Shown: positions 16,988-26,412, numbered from the stretch's first letter. The stretch: 46,428 nucleotides of DNA from Paenibacillus ehimensis NBRC 15659 (GCF_004000785.1 NZ_BILX01000051.1:1-46428); one strand, 5' to 3'. Made by a program: numbers and translations. The notes: a model not told the origin generated them from the sequence alone.

Positions 16988-17004
16988 GTAGTACCTGATG
17001 CGTA
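16988..17004. promoter_or_regulatory. FapR-like box 2 upstream of aas
   Basis: GTAGTACCTGATGCGTA shares TAGTACCTGAT with FapR operators. It lies 63 bp (centre to centre) from the first box. A further half-site TAGTACTAA sits between them at 16973-16981. Confidence 0.42.
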
Positions 17005-17029
17005 TTGCTGCATCTTTTATTCCGGAGGA

Positions 17030-17076
17030 ATGAAAAAAGAAGCGCCTCCAACCGCTTTCGCCGTTAGAGGTGCTTC
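17030..17076 (-). terminator. Terminator after the metallophosphoesterase gene
   Basis: On the minus strand GAAGCACCTC (17076-17067) pairs with GAGGCGCTTC (17048-17039), with one G-T pair, followed directly by TTTTTTC. It ends leftward transcription before aas. Confidence 0.87.
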
Positions 17077-17131
17077 CTCGCAGCAAGTATAACTCATGGA
17101 TGTATTCCCGCCCGTGCTTGTTCAGCCGGCC

Positions 17132-17968
17132 TCACGACTCCAACGTGGCCAGCTCGATCACGGACAATGCCTTTGCGACCTCGGCCCGCGCATCTCCCGG
17201 ATTCGACCATTCCCGGGTATAGCCGAGACAGCTGCATACGTACAGCGTACCGCCGAAGGTTTGCCGCTTCCGGTAATGCACGTGGCCGCAAACGGCGAGC
17301 TTGACGGAGGAGGCGTACGATTCGATCAGTTTCCCGTACTGCTCGCTTCCGAGAAAGGCGTTGAAGTAGCCCCACACCTCGGCTGCGTACGGCACGGTAA
17401 AATAGCGGTGCGGCAGCACGTGGGTCATCACGATGACCTTCTTGTCCCGAAGCGCGTTTAGCTGCTTGTCCAGCTTCTGCACGAAATAATCGCACACCTC
17501 CGTCGTCGGCCGGTCCCACCGGGCGAATATACTGTCCTGCCACGTCCGGTCGCCGAGCGACATCCGGTCAAACTCCTCCTTCGTGTACTGGTCGGCGCCG
17601 AACGAGTAATCGTACCAGCCGATATCTCCAACGACGGCCCATTCTTCATTGATCATGTAAGCGCCGTTTGCGAGGTTGCCTTCGAACGCTTGAAGCTCGC
17701 GGTACGAATCCCAAGCCGTACGTTCCGGATCGTGGATGTTCCATAGATCGTGATTGCCCGGGACGAACAAGCAGGGAATGGACAGCCGGTCCCGGATATG
17801 CCTGAGCGTCTTCAGCGTCGTGGCGCTGTTGTTGGAGATGTCCCCGCCGATCAGCAGCAGATCCACCTTCTGCGCAAGCGCCGCCTCGCAGAGCGCGTCC
17901 TCGACCGGGACGGAGCAGCCGGGGTTATTGGTATCGATATGCAAATCCGACAAAATGCCGATGTTCAA
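17132..17968 (-). CDS. Calcineurin-type metallophosphoesterase
   Basis: This 278-residue cytoplasmic protein carries the full two-metal phosphoesterase motif set: Asp8 and His10 in SDLHID, Asp43 in GGDIS, Asn72-His73-Asp74 in PGNHD, then MTHVLPH, and CGHVHYRK near the C-terminus. Such enzymes cleave phosphomonoesters or diesters, and the natural substrate is not evident. The ATG follows GAGGAGGG at a slightly long distance. The gene begins 94 bp downstream of the oligopeptide-transporter operon with no T-run terminator between them, so read-through is possible. A strong terminator follows it. Confidence 0.9.
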   Translation of the reverse strand: MNIGILSDLHIDTNNPGCSVPVEDALCEAALAQKVDLLLIGGDISNNSATTLKTLRHIRDRLSIPCLFVPGNHDLWNIHDPERTAWDSYRELQAFEGNLANGAYMINEEWAVVGDIGWYDYSFGADQYTKEEFDRMSLGDRTWQDSIFARWDRPTTEVCDYFVQKLDKQLNALRDKKVIVMTHVLPHRYFTVPYAAEVWGYFNAFLGSEQYGKLIESYASSVKLAVCGHVHYRKRQTFGGTLYVCSCLGYTREWSNPGDARAEVAKALSVIELATLES

Positions 17969-18062
17969 AATGGTTCCCTCCTCGTTCTCCTGTAGGCTTG
18001 GGCGGATCGGACGGTCATGGCGGCCTGGGCAAGCCGCCCCGCCTTTTCGATGCCAATGCGGC

Positions 18063-19043
18063 CTAAGTCAGCAAGCAGCGCGCGTAATGGTCCGGGCCGA
18101 CGGGCTTCCAGTCCGGCAGCATGAAAGCGCATTCCGCAACCGCCTGCGGGCAGCGCGTGTGAAAGGGGCAGCCCGCAGGCGGTTGAAGCGGGCTCGGCAC
18201 CTCGCCGCGAAGCACGATGCGTTCGCGCCGCTCGCCGGCACGGACGGACGGGATCGCCGAGATCAGCGCCCGCGTGTACGGATGTACCGCACCGCGAAAC
18301 AAGGTTTCGGCCGGCGCGAGCTCGACGAGCATGCCGAGATACATGACGGCGACCCGGTCGCTCATGTACTGCACGACGTTGAGATCGTGCGAGACAAACA
18401 GCGTGGTCAGCGCGAAGCGCCGCTGCAGCTCCTTGAGCAGATTCAAGATCTGCGACTGCACCGATACGTCGAGCGCGGACACCGGCTCGTCCGCCACGAC
18501 AAAGGACGGGCGCAGCATCAGCGCCCGGGCGATGCCGATGCGCTGACGCTGGCCGCCGCTCAATTCGTGGGGATACCGGGCGGCGTAGCTGCGGTCCAGT
18601 CCTACCGTTTCCAGCATGTCGCAGGCCTGCTGCCTGCGCTCGGCGCGCGACCCGATCCGGTGGACGCGAAGCGGCTCCTCCAGGATCGAGCCGATCGTAT
18701 GCCGAGGATTGAGCGATGCGTACGGGTCTTGAAAGATCAACTGAATGTGCTTGCGCATTTCCCGTATTTCACGGCCCCGCAGCTGCGTCAGCTCCCGTCC
18801 GCGGAAGCGGATGGACCCGGAGGTCGGCTCCAGCAGCCTCGCAAGCAGCTGGCCGGTCGTCGACTTGCCGCAGCCGCTTTCTCCGACTAGACCGAGCGTC
18901 TCGCCGCTGCGGATCTCGAAGGAGATGCCGTTCACGGCGTTCACCCAGGCTCTGGGCTTGCCGAAGCCGGCGGCGGCCGGGTAGCGCTTCGTCAGCCGGT
19001 CGATGGCTACCAACGGTTCGAGTTCAAGCGAACTGATACTCAC
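18063..19043 (-). CDS. Oligopeptide/dipeptide ABC transporter ATP-binding protein (OppF/DppF-like)
   Basis: This 326-residue ATPase has Walker A GESGCGKS (about 54-61), signature [15 protein letters not shown], Walker B FVVADEP and the C-terminal oligopeptide-transporter extension with its Cys cluster ([14 protein letters not shown]) that can bind an iron-sulfur cluster in this family. The start is read as GTG 19043, which lies 10 bp after AAAGGAGG and overlaps the end of the upstream ATPase gene by 20 bp; the longer frame has no ribosome binding site. It is the last gene of the transporter operon. The cargo (peptide, nickel or another solute) cannot be decided from this subunit. Confidence 0.92.
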   Translation of the reverse strand: MSISSLELEPLVAIDRLTKRYPAAAGFGKPRAWVNAVNGISFEIRSGETLGLVGESGCGKSTTGQLLARLLEPTSGSIRFRGRELTQLRGREIREMRKHIQLIFQDPYASLNPRHTIGSILEEPLRVHRIGSRAERRQQACDMLETVGLDRSYAARYPHELSGGQRQRIGIARALMLRPSFVVADEPVSALDVSVQSQILNLLKELQRRFALTTLFVSHDLNVVQYMSDRVAVMYLGMLVELAPAETLFRGAVHPYTRALISAIPSVRAGERRERIVLRGEVPSPLQPPAGCPFHTRCPQAVAECAFMLPDWKPVGPDHYARCLLT

Positions 19044-20037
19044 GTACGGACGGCCTCCTTTCCTCGGCAAGCAAGCAGCGGACCTCGTGCCGGTCCGCAA
19101 TCATGCGGCCCGCCGGCTTTACGCCGGAGCAGGCCGCAACGGCGCGGTCGCACCGGGCCGCGAACGGGCAGCCTCCGGCGCGCTCCTCCGGCGGCGGCAC
19201 GCGCCCGGGTATCGCATACAGCGGCTCGCCCCGCTTGTCCGGCGAAGGGATCGACCGCAGCAAGCCGGCCGTGTACGGATGGGCGGGCGAGCGGAACAGC
19301 TCCGCTGCCGGAGCCGTCTCCGCCACCTGTCCGGCGTACATGACGGACACGCGGCTGCACATTTCCGAGATGACGCCGAGGTCGTGCGAGATCAGCAGCA
19401 CCGATGTGCCCTCCGTCCGGTTCAAGTCCCGTAGCAGCTCCAAAATTTGCGCCTGCACCGTCACGTCGAGCGCCGTCGTCGGCTCGTCGGCGATCAGCAG
19501 CTTCGGCCGGCACGCCAGCGCCATCGCGATCATGACCCGCTGCCGCATCCCGCCGGACAACCGGTGGGGATATTCGCGCATCAGCTGCTCCGCGCGGGAC
19601 AGCCCAACTTTTTCCAGCATCCCTACGCTATGATTATACGCGTCTTTGCGGGACATCGCCAAGTGCAACCGCGGCCCTTCCATCAGCTGCTCTCCGACCG
19701 TAAATACCGGATTGAGCGAGGTCATCGGGTCTTGGAACACCATGGCAATCTCCCTGCCGCGCAGCCTGCGCATCGCTTCCGGCGAAAGCTGCGTCAGCTC
19801 GGCGCCGTCGTAGCCGATCGTGCCGCCCGCAATTCGGGCGCCGGCAGGCAGCAGTCCCATCACGGCTTGGGCCGTCATGCTTTTGCCGCAGCCCGATTCC
19901 CCTACGATGCCGACGATTTCCCCCCGCCCGACCGACAGCGATACCCCTTCGAGCACCGCGCGCATGCCCTGACGGGTCGGAAGCTCGATATGCAGCTCAT
20001 CCAGCCTCAAAAGAGGCGTTTCTTTTGCTCTGGCCAT
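19024..20037 (-). CDS. Oligopeptide/dipeptide ABC transporter ATP-binding protein (OppD/DppD-like)
   Basis: This 337-residue ATPase has Walker A GESGCGKS (46-53), the Q-loop in [12 protein letters not shown], signature [15 protein letters not shown], Walker [13 protein letters not shown] and the family C-terminal extension with a Cys cluster ([14 protein letters not shown]). It pairs with the OppF-like protein on the cytoplasmic face of the permease. It is 13 bp downstream of the OppC-like gene and overlaps the next gene by 20 bp. Confidence 0.93.
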   Translation of the reverse strand: MARAKETPLLRLDELHIELPTRQGMRAVLEGVSLSVGRGEIVGIVGESGCGKSMTAQAVMGLLPAGARIAGGTIGYDGAELTQLSPEAMRRLRGREIAMVFQDPMTSLNPVFTVGEQLMEGPRLHLAMSRKDAYNHSVGMLEKVGLSRAEQLMREYPHRLSGGMRQRVMIAMALACRPKLLIADEPTTALDVTVQAQILELLRDLNRTEGTSVLLISHDLGVISEMCSRVSVMYAGQVAETAPAAELFRSPAHPYTAGLLRSIPSPDKRGEPLYAIPGRVPPPEERAGGCPFAARCDRAVAACSGVKPAGRMIADRHEVRCLLAEERRPSVREYQFA

Positions 20038-20050
20038 GGTTCGTTCCCCC

Positions 20051-20860
20051 TTATCGTTTCGGGTCGTTCCAATCGCGCAGCCCGTCGCCGAGCAGATTGA
20101 AGCCGAGCACGGTCATCGTGATCATGAGCCCCGGCGCCAGCGTGTACCACGGCGCTTTCGCAATATAGCTTTGAGCCTCGTTCAGCATGCGCCCCCAGCT
20201 CGGATCGGGGGGCTGAATGCCTAGTCCGAGGTAGCTCAGTCCGGCTTCTGCGAGAATCGCCCCCGAGAAGCTCATCGTGGCCGCCACAATGAACGGCGAC
20301 AAGATGTTCGGGAAAATGTGACGGAACACGATGGAAAGCGGCCCGGCCCCGATGCCCCGCGCCGCTTTCACAAAATCCATCTCCTTGTACTGCACGAACC
20401 CGCTGCGGACAATGCGGGCAAACCCGGGCACGGCCATCAGGCCGATCGCCAGAATCGTATTGGTCAGGTTCGGCTGAAACACCGCGACCAGCATGAGCGC
20501 CAGCAGCAGCCCGGGGAACGCCATCATCGCGTCCATCAGCCGCATTAGCGCTTCGTCCAGCCAGCCGCCGACATAGCCGGCGGCGGCTCCGACGAGCAGC
20601 CCCCCGGCCGCGCCGATCAGAACTGTCAGGAAGCCGACTTGAAAGGCAGTCCGGGAAGCCGTCATCACCCGGCTCAAAATGTCCCGTCCGAAATTGTCCG
20701 TTCCGAGCAGGTGCTTCGCCCCGGGAGCAAGAAACCGTTCGGCCGGATTCATGCTATTGACGTCGTAAGGAACATACAACCAGCTAACCAGCATGAGCGC
20801 CAGCATCGCGCCGACCAACGCGCCGCCCACGATCAAATGAACGTTCCGATTTCGTGTCAT
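20051..20860 (-). CDS. Oligopeptide/dipeptide ABC transporter permease (OppC/DppC-like)
   Basis: This 269-residue permease has one span near residues 9-29, the extracytoplasmic segment with [15 protein letters not shown] typical of DppC/OppC, and then five more spans. The EAA loop reads [24 protein letters not shown]. It forms the channel with the OppB-like protein encoded 12 bp upstream. All five transporter genes run in the same direction. Confidence 0.93.
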   Translation of the reverse strand: MTRNRNVHLIVGGALVGAMLALMLVSWLYVPYDVNSMNPAERFLAPGAKHLLGTDNFGRDILSRVMTASRTAFQVGFLTVLIGAAGGLLVGAAAGYVGGWLDEALMRLMDAMMAFPGLLLALMLVAVFQPNLTNTILAIGLMAVPGFARIVRSGFVQYKEMDFVKAARGIGAGPLSIVFRHIFPNILSPFIVAATMSFSGAILAEAGLSYLGLGIQPPDPSWGRMLNEAQSYIAKAPWYTLAPGLMITMTVLGFNLLGDGLRDWNDPKR

Positions 20861-20872
20861 GCCGCTCTTCTC

Positions 20873-21814
20873 CTACTTCAACCGAATTCTCGGGTCCAGC
20901 ACCCGGTACAGCATATCGACGGCAAAATTGGTCGCAATGACCGTGACGGCCGTAAATAAAATCATCCCCTGCACAAGCGGAAAGTCGCGCGCGCCGATCG
21001 AGGAAACGAGCAGCCGCCCGAGTCCCGGCAGCGCAAACACCTGCTCGACCACCAGACTGCCGCCCAGCACGTCGGCAAAAATCATCCCCATCACCGTGAC
21101 GACGGGAATGAGCGCGTTTTTCAGCACGTGCTTGTACAGCACCGCCCGCTCTCTCAGCCCCTTGCTGTAGCCGGTCCGGACGTAGTCCTGCTTGAGCTGC
21201 TCCAGCATCGTGGTGCGCAGGTAGCGCACCACGACGGCGACCTGCGGGATCGCTACGGCCAGCGCAGGCAGGAACAGAGAGCGCAGCGCTTCGAGCGGCG
21301 ACTCCGTCCAACGGACGTAGCCTCCGGCCGGAAACCAGCGGAAGGTCAAGGCGAACAGCAGCACGAGCAAAATGCCGAGCCAAAACGACGGAACGGCCAG
21401 TCCGAGCTGACTGAGCAGCGAAATCCACCAGCCGGACGCCCGGCGCTGGGACTTGGCCGCCGCGATGCCCAGCGGTACGGCGATGACGACCGTTATCGCC
21501 ATGGACAGCACCGCGAGCGACGCGGTGACCGGCAGACGGTCCAGAATCAGCTCTCCGACCGGCCTGGAAAACTTGAGCGATTCGCCAAAATCGCCCGATA
21601 CGACGCCTCCGAGCCAACGCGCAAACTGCTCGCCGAGCGGACGGTCGATGCCCAGCTTCGCCTCAAGCGCAGCCACCTGCGCCTCGTCCGCCTCCATCCC
21701 GAGAATGGTCAGAGCCGGGTTCCCCGGAATGATCCGAAAGACGGCAAAGGTCATCATCAGGACCAGCAGCACCGTCAGCACGAACGTAAAGGCTCTCCGC
21801 CATACGTACGCCAT
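20873..21814 (-). CDS. Oligopeptide/dipeptide ABC transporter permease (OppB/DppB-like)
   Basis: This 313-residue permease has six predicted spans. The N-terminus ends in FRIIPGNPA, a DppB/OppB hallmark, and is followed by an extracytoplasmic loop with KLGIDRPLGEQFARWL. The EAA loop DYVRTGYSKGLRERAVLYKHVLKN is intact. It forms the channel with the OppC-like subunit. It lies 56 bp downstream of the binding-protein gene. Confidence 0.93.
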   Translation of the reverse strand: MAYVWRRAFTFVLTVLLVLMMTFAVFRIIPGNPALTILGMEADEAQVAALEAKLGIDRPLGEQFARWLGGVVSGDFGESLKFSRPVGELILDRLPVTASLAVLSMAITVVIAVPLGIAAAKSQRRASGWWISLLSQLGLAVPSFWLGILLVLLFALTFRWFPAGGYVRWTESPLEALRSLFLPALAVAIPQVAVVVRYLRTTMLEQLKQDYVRTGYSKGLRERAVLYKHVLKNALIPVVTVMGMIFADVLGGSLVVEQVFALPGLGRLLVSSIGARDFPLVQGMILFTAVTVIATNFAVDMLYRVLDPRIRLK

Positions 21815-21870
21815 GTCGCTGTTTCTCCTTTCCTGAAAAAGTGGGCTTCACTGGTCATTTGCCCGGCTTG

Positions 21871-23427
21871 TTACTTCACGCGGTGAATGGTGGACATATC
21901 CTGCACGTAAATCGGGTACAGCTTGTAGCCGTCCAGTTCTTTTTTCATCGCTACGGTGAAATTCGGGTCCATGATGTAGACGGCGACAGCGTCCTGGGCC
22001 AATAGTTTCTGCGCGTCTTTATAGAGCTGCGCCCGCTTGGCGTCGTCCAGCTCGACCTGGGCCGCCTTGATCAGCTTGTCGTATTCCGGGTTGTTGTAGT
22101 TGTAGAAGTTCGACTTGTAGTCGGATGCATAGCGCACCAGCACCTCGTGCGGATCAAGCTTGCCTGTCAGCCCGATAATCGTCATATCGTAGTCGCGGCC
22201 TTTGTAAATCCGGTCCAGCCAGACGGCCCATTCGACCATTTCGATTTTGGCGGTGATGCCCGCTTTCGCGAGCTGCTGCGCAATGACCTGAGCGGTATCG
22301 ACATGAAATTTGTAATTAGAAGGCACCGAAATCGTCGTGCTGAAGCCGTCCTTGAGTCCCGCTTCGGCCAGCAGGCTTTTCGCCTTGTCCACGTTCGCGT
22401 TGTAGGTCGATTCCAGGCCTTCCTGAAAATATTTCTGCATGACCGGGCTCATGTTGGAGCCGAGCTTCGTTCCTTTGCCGTCGGCCACGACTTTAATAAT
22501 TTCATCCGTGTCCACGGCGTAATTGACCGCCTGTCGCACGCGCGGGTCGTCGAACGGCTTGCGGGCGATATTCATCGTCATCAGCTGGACCATATTTTGC
22601 ATCCCTTCCACATAGCGGAATTGATCGCCCAGCTCGGCGATGCGCTCGTTGCCGATCCGCGGATACATATCGATATCCCCGGATTTCAAAGCAAGCAGCG
22701 AAGCTTCGGCGTCCGGCATGATGCGGAATTCAACCTTGTCGAGGTAAGGCACGCCTTTCACGTAATAATCTTTATTCTTCTCGATCACAAGCTTCTGGTT
22801 CGGCTGGAACTCGACGAATTTGAACGGCCCGGTGCCGACCGGCGCTTTATTCTGATTGTCATATCCCTTCGGCAAAATAGCCGCCGTGAAGTTGCTCATA
22901 AACGAGACGTCGTTCTTTTTCAGCTTGACCGTGACCGTCTTGGCGTCCGGCGTATCGACGGCTTCGACGTTCGCAAAGGCGCTGGACAGGGGCTTGCCCG
23001 TTTCCTTGCCCATCAGCCGCTCGTACGAAAACTTCACGTCCTCGGCCGCCACCGGCTTGCCGTTGTGGAACTTGACGCCGTCGCGCAGCATGAACGTATA
23101 CGTCAGCCCGTCGGGAGAAACCTTGTATTCCTGTGCGACCGCGGGCTGCAGCTCCCCTTTTTCGTTGGGCTTCAGCAGGCCTTCGAACACATTGAACATC
23201 ATCTCCTGCGTCCCCGAAGCGACGGCCAGATGCGGGTCGAGATAGTCCGGGTCCTGCGGAACGGCGACGACGACGCTGCCGCCCTGCACGGGCTCTTGGG
23301 CAGAAGCTTCGGCGCCGGTCGCCGGCGTCCTGGCCGGATCGCCCGAGCCGCAGGCGGACAGGACGGTGACGGACAGCAGCAGAGCGGCAAGCAGCAGGGG
23401 GGTCCTTCGCAATCTTTCGGTTAGCAT
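21871..23427 (-). CDS. Extracellular solute-binding lipoprotein, family 5 (peptide/nickel/opine type)
   Basis: This 518-residue lipoprotein has Cys26 in LSACGSG, followed by a low-complexity linker. The family-5 pattern then follows: DPDYLDPHLAVASGTQEMMFNVFEGL, AEDVKFSYERLMG, GTGPFKFVEFQPNQKL, and DDPRVRQAVNYAVD. It captures the ligand for the Opp-type permease. ATG 23427 follows AGAGGAGA; the open frame upstream is not coding. The ligand is uncertain: peptides are the default, but sugars and amino-sugar compounds are also carried by this family, and the RpiR and HAD neighbours leave that open. Confidence 0.91.
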   Translation of the reverse strand: MLTERLRRTPLLLAALLLSVTVLSACGSGDPARTPATGAEASAQEPVQGGSVVVAVPQDPDYLDPHLAVASGTQEMMFNVFEGLLKPNEKGELQPAVAQEYKVSPDGLTYTFMLRDGVKFHNGKPVAAEDVKFSYERLMGKETGKPLSSAFANVEAVDTPDAKTVTVKLKKNDVSFMSNFTAAILPKGYDNQNKAPVGTGPFKFVEFQPNQKLVIEKNKDYYVKGVPYLDKVEFRIMPDAEASLLALKSGDIDMYPRIGNERIAELGDQFRYVEGMQNMVQLMTMNIARKPFDDPRVRQAVNYAVDTDEIIKVVADGKGTKLGSNMSPVMQKYFQEGLESTYNANVDKAKSLLAEAGLKDGFSTTISVPSNYKFHVDTAQVIAQQLAKAGITAKIEMVEWAVWLDRIYKGRDYDMTIIGLTGKLDPHEVLVRYASDYKSNFYNYNNPEYDKLIKAAQVELDDAKRAQLYKDAQKLLAQDAVAVYIMDPNFTVAMKKELDGYKLYPIYVQDMSTIHRVK

Positions 23428-23464
23428 GGTTTCTCCTCTTTCTATTTTTAATTTTCCGGCTGTA

Positions 23465-24199
23465 TTACAGCCGATATTGATCGCCCGTGCGGGCGAGAGC
23501 AATCGGTCCTTGATACGTCTCCTGCGCTTCCCGGACAAGCTGGCCGAGATCGCCGTACTGGGGAAGATGCGTGAGCACGAGCCGCTTCGCTCCGCACTGC
23601 GAGGCAAGCCTTCCCGCTTCGCCGGCGGTCAGATGGCCGCCGATTTTGCCGAAGTATTCGTTGTAGAGATTGCTTTCGCAGAGCAGCAGATCCGCCTTCC
23701 GGCCGATTCGCACCAAATCATCGTTCCAAGCGGAATCCCCCGTAAACACCAACGTCTGCTCCCCATGCTCAATGCGCATGGACAGGCATGGAACAGGGTG
23801 GGTCGTATGCCCGAAAGTCCAGGTCAGATCGCCCAGCGCTAGCGTATCTCCCACGGCAATGACATGCGAATGCATGTACTCTCCGTAAGCAAGCGTCGCG
23901 AAGGCCTCCGGGTCCGCATCATGAGCGTAAATTTCGATCGGCTTCGTCCTGCGGCCGAGCTGCATCAGGATCATCGCGGCATGCTGCAGACAGTACACGT
24001 CGGCGATATGGTCGGTATGGTAATGCGTGAGCACGACCGCGTCCAGCTCCTCCAGCGGCAGATGCCGCTGGAGCTGGGCGAGCGCGCCGGAGCCGCAGTC
24101 CAGCAGCACGTTGACCGACTCGGTCTGAATCAAATACGACGCCGACGCCGAATCCGCAGCCGGATAAGCGCCCCACGGGCCCAAAATCGTCAATTTCAT
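23465..24199 (-). CDS. Metallo-beta-lactamase-fold hydrolase (YhfI/RNase Z-like)
   Basis: This 244-residue cytoplasmic protein has the zinc motif THYHTDH (His59, His61, Asp63, His64), then FGHTTHPVPCLSMRIE and FTGDSAWND. It ends in RLVLTHLPQYGD, the order seen in RNase Z-like and YhfI-like hydrolases. It lacks the exosite insertion expected of true RNase Z, so tRNA processing is unlikely. ATG 24199 overlaps the upstream RpiR stop as ATGA. Sitting between a regulator and a transporter suggests that it works on the imported compound, but the reaction is unknown. Confidence 0.87.
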   Translation of the reverse strand: MKLTILGPWGAYPAADSASASYLIQTESVNVLLDCGSGALAQLQRHLPLEELDAVVLTHYHTDHIADVYCLQHAAMILMQLGRRTKPIEIYAHDADPEAFATLAYGEYMHSHVIAVGDTLALGDLTWTFGHTTHPVPCLSMRIEHGEQTLVFTGDSAWNDDLVRIGRKADLLLCESNLYNEYFGKIGGHLTAGEAGRLASQCGAKRLVLTHLPQYGDLGQLVREAQETYQGPIALARTGDQYRL

Positions 24200-25065
24200 T
24201 TCGTTGTCCCCTTTCCGTTCGGTCCGGTCCACCCGGACGATTCCGTCTCGAACATCCGGAACTTCCGTTCCATCTCCACCATATTGCGCTTCACCCGCTC
24301 CAAGTCGAGCTGGGCCATCTTCTTGATTAAGGCGTTCGCCAGCGCTAGCGGCCCCACGTACGAATCGAGAAAGCCCCGCGAACGGGTGGCGGCGAGCAAG
24401 TAAACGTCGGCCAGCTTGGCAAAAGGCGATACCGCCGAGTCCGTCAAGGCGACGATGCGCGCGCCCTTCTCTTTTGCCGCTTCCGTCAAGCGCCTCGTCG
24501 TCTGGCAGTAGCGGGGAAAACCGGAGACGAGCAGCACATCGCCCGGCCGGAAATGCGCCGCATATTCCGCCGCCTCGCCTTGGGGCACCAGCCGGGCCTG
24601 GCCGAGCATGTAATGCATGATGTAGGCGATCGGCGCCGTCACCGCGAGGCCCGCGCGCCAGCCTGCCGTATACGTGCGCTCCGCGTCCAGCAGCAGCCGG
24701 ACCGCCTCCTCCACCTTCGCCTCCTGCTTGAGGGCGGCCGTCTCGCGAAGGTTGTCGATATCCTGCGCGAACAGCTCGTCCAGCCACGTCGCCTGCTCCT
24801 CCTGCGCCGTCTCCAGCAGCCGCTGCACCGGGCGCGCCTGCAGAAACTGCGATTGCAGCTCGCTCTGCAGCGCGGCGTATCCTTCGAAGCCAAGCGTTTG
24901 CGCGAGCCGATGAACCGTGGCCTCGCTGACGCCGGCAAGCTCGCCCATCTTTTTGGCCGGCAGCACGGCCGCCCGGCGGATGTCCTTGGTCAGGAGGTAC
25001 GCGGCTTTCTTTTGACTCGGGCTTAGCGAATCGAATAGCTGCTCGATCTTGCGTTCCACGCTCAT
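24196..25065 (-). CDS. RpiR-family transcriptional regulator (HTH + SIS)
   Basis: This 289-residue protein has an N-terminal HTH_6 domain (LSPSQKKAAYLLTKDI, LAGVSEATVHRLAQTLGF, about 15-60). A SIS sugar-phosphate-binding domain follows from about 120 (GDVLLVSGFPRYCQTTRRLTEAAKEKGARIVALTDS). RpiR regulators respond to sugar phosphates or amino-sugar phosphates. Both ends of the gene overlap its neighbours as ATGA, so it is embedded in the operon and probably autoregulated. An in-frame ATG at 25080 is possible, but AAAGGA directly abuts it. This regulator is unusual in an Opp-type operon and hints at a sugar-containing ligand. Confidence 0.9.
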   Translation of the reverse strand: MSVERKIEQLFDSLSPSQKKAAYLLTKDIRRAAVLPAKKMGELAGVSEATVHRLAQTLGFEGYAALQSELQSQFLQARPVQRLLETAQEEQATWLDELFAQDIDNLRETAALKQEAKVEEAVRLLLDAERTYTAGWRAGLAVTAPIAYIMHYMLGQARLVPQGEAAEYAAHFRPGDVLLVSGFPRYCQTTRRLTEAAKEKGARIVALTDSAVSPFAKLADVYLLAATRSRGFLDSYVGPLALANALIKKMAQLDLERVKRNMVEMERKFRMFETESSGWTGPNGKGTTK

Positions 25066-25775
25066 ACGCTGCGCTTCCATTCCTTTCTTTGCAAATAAGC
25101 GGGCAGGTCCTGCACCGACGCAAGGACAGGCTCGTGCTGTATCTCTTCGATTCCGGCCCGGCCAAACCGGTTGATCAGGCAGCAGTCCATCCCCACCTTG
25201 CGGCAGCCGACGACGTCGTCGTAATAATTGTCTCCGACATAGCAGCATTCCTCGGCACGTACGCCCGCCTGCCGCAGCGCCAGCTCGAAGATGGCCCGGT
25301 CCGGCTTCTCGATGCCGGCTTCCGAAGAAACGATCACGTGGTCGAAATACGGCAGCAGCCCGGTATCCGCCAGCACCTGTCTGGCGCTGGAATCCCAGTT
25401 GGAGATCAGTCCGATGCCGTAGGACGCTCGATTGAGCTCCTCCAACACCTCGGCCGCATAAGGATAGGCCACCCAAGGCGAACGGCGCTCCGTCCGCAGC
25501 TCGTTCAGCCGCCGCCACTGCTCCTGCAGGTCAAGGCACAGCCCCAGCCGGTAATTCAGCACACCGAGGTACCACGGGAAGAACGTCGCCGCTTCCCTGC
25601 CGAGGACGCCGGGGTATTCGCGCATGAACAGCTTGTCCGCGTAATGGTAAGCCAGCTCGATCTCCCGCAGCTTCTTGGCGATCCCCTGCTCGGCCAAAAA
25701 AGCCGCAAACCATTTCTCCCTTTCCAAATAAACTAACGTATACCCCAAATCGAACCACACAAACTTCGTTTCCAT
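25062..25775 (-). CDS. HAD-superfamily hydrolase (phosphatase)
   Basis: This 237-residue protein has HAD motif I as FDLGYTL (nucleophile Asp9; the usual second Asp of DxD is replaced by Gly), a helical cap, motif II ISNWD, motif III Lys in EKPDRAIF, and motif IV GDNYYDDV. Most relatives remove phosphate from small metabolites. The changed DxD weakens but does not exclude catalysis, since the second Asp normally serves as acid/base. It is the first gene of the eight-gene leftward operon and overlaps rpiR by 4 bp. Confidence 0.88.
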   Translation of the reverse strand: METKFVWFDLGYTLVYLEREKWFAAFLAEQGIAKKLREIELAYHYADKLFMREYPGVLGREAATFFPWYLGVLNYRLGLCLDLQEQWRRLNELRTERRSPWVAYPYAAEVLEELNRASYGIGLISNWDSSARQVLADTGLLPYFDHVIVSSEAGIEKPDRAIFELALRQAGVRAEECCYVGDNYYDDVVGCRKVGMDCCLINRFGRAGIEEIQHEPVLASVQDLPAYLQRKEWKRSV

Positions 25776-25804
25776 GCCTTTCCTCCGCTCCGTCGCCCCG
25801 TCAA

Positions 25805-25828
25805 GAAGGAAATCCTTCAGCTTCCTTC
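25805..25828. promoter_or_regulatory. Inverted repeat upstream of the HAD-RpiR operon
   Basis: GAAGGAA (25805-25811) and TTCCTTC (25822-25828) are inverted repeats about 30 bp before the HAD start codon. It is a weak candidate for an RpiR operator, and no clear promoter is seen with it. Confidence 0.25.
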
Positions 25829-25974
25829 CATTTGTTGTATTCTCTACATCTTCACTTTATCCTCCGATTGTTTGCGCCATGTTAAATGAATCCAAAGATG
25901 ATGTGAAGACGGCGCGCAAATAACCGTACAGGCCCATGCCAATGACATGGACCTGCCCAACAACTTGATTCCCC

Positions 25975-26412
25975 CTATCTTCCCTTTGCCTTGTCTCCCC
26001 GAAGGATCATACAAGTACTGGTGGCATAGGCAACAAGGCTTTCGTCTTTATCCAAAATGCGGCAGTCAACGAGCCCGACGGTCTTTCCCTTTTTCAATAT
26101 CTTGGCATCCGCTCGAATCGTTCCGTTCCAGACCGGCTTCAAAAAATTAATTTTCAGCTCAATCGTAGTAAAGCTCTCATCCGGCTGGAGAGTGGTCCCG
26201 AAAGCCACTCCCATGGCCATATCCGCAAGGGTGCTTGTTATCCCGCCGTGTAAAGTTCCTTGAGGGTTTGCATGATCCCGTGTCGCTTCCAGCTCAAAGC
26301 TCACTTGTCCAGAAACGATGTCTACAGGCCTTATGCCCATAAGCTGCTCAACCGGCGAAGGCATCGCTGCTCCCGCCAATACTTTCCGGTAGTGCGCCAA
26401 TATCTCGTTCAT
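25975..26412 (-). CDS. PaaI-type hotdog-fold thioesterase
   Basis: This 145-residue protein carries the hotdog thioesterase core PQGTLHGGITSTLADMAMGVAFGT followed by TTIELKINFLKPVWNG and ILKKGKTVGLVDCRILD. It is of normal length for the PaaI/DUF4442 group, which releases acyl groups from CoA in the cytoplasm. ATG 26412 follows AAGGTGG. It is divergent from a TetR regulator, with two palindromes between them that would let the regulator control both genes. The acyl substrate is unknown. Confidence 0.88.
   Translation of the reverse strand: MNEILAHYRKVLAGAAMPSPVEQLMGIRPVDIVSGQVSFELEATRDHANPQGTLHGGITSTLADMAMGVAFGTTLQPDESFTTIELKINFLKPVWNGTIRADAKILKKGKTVGLVDCRILDKDESLVAYATSTCMILRGDKAKGR

Noticed and set aside
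22147..23424. 425-codon plus-strand open frame opposite the family-5 binding protein
   Set aside because: It is the antisense shadow of a well-supported lipoprotein gene.
25929..25955. Hairpin CAGG-CCATG/CATGG-CCTG after the thioesterase gene as a terminator
   Set aside because: The stem is interrupted by a mismatch and is not followed by a real T-run, so it is not listed as a terminator.
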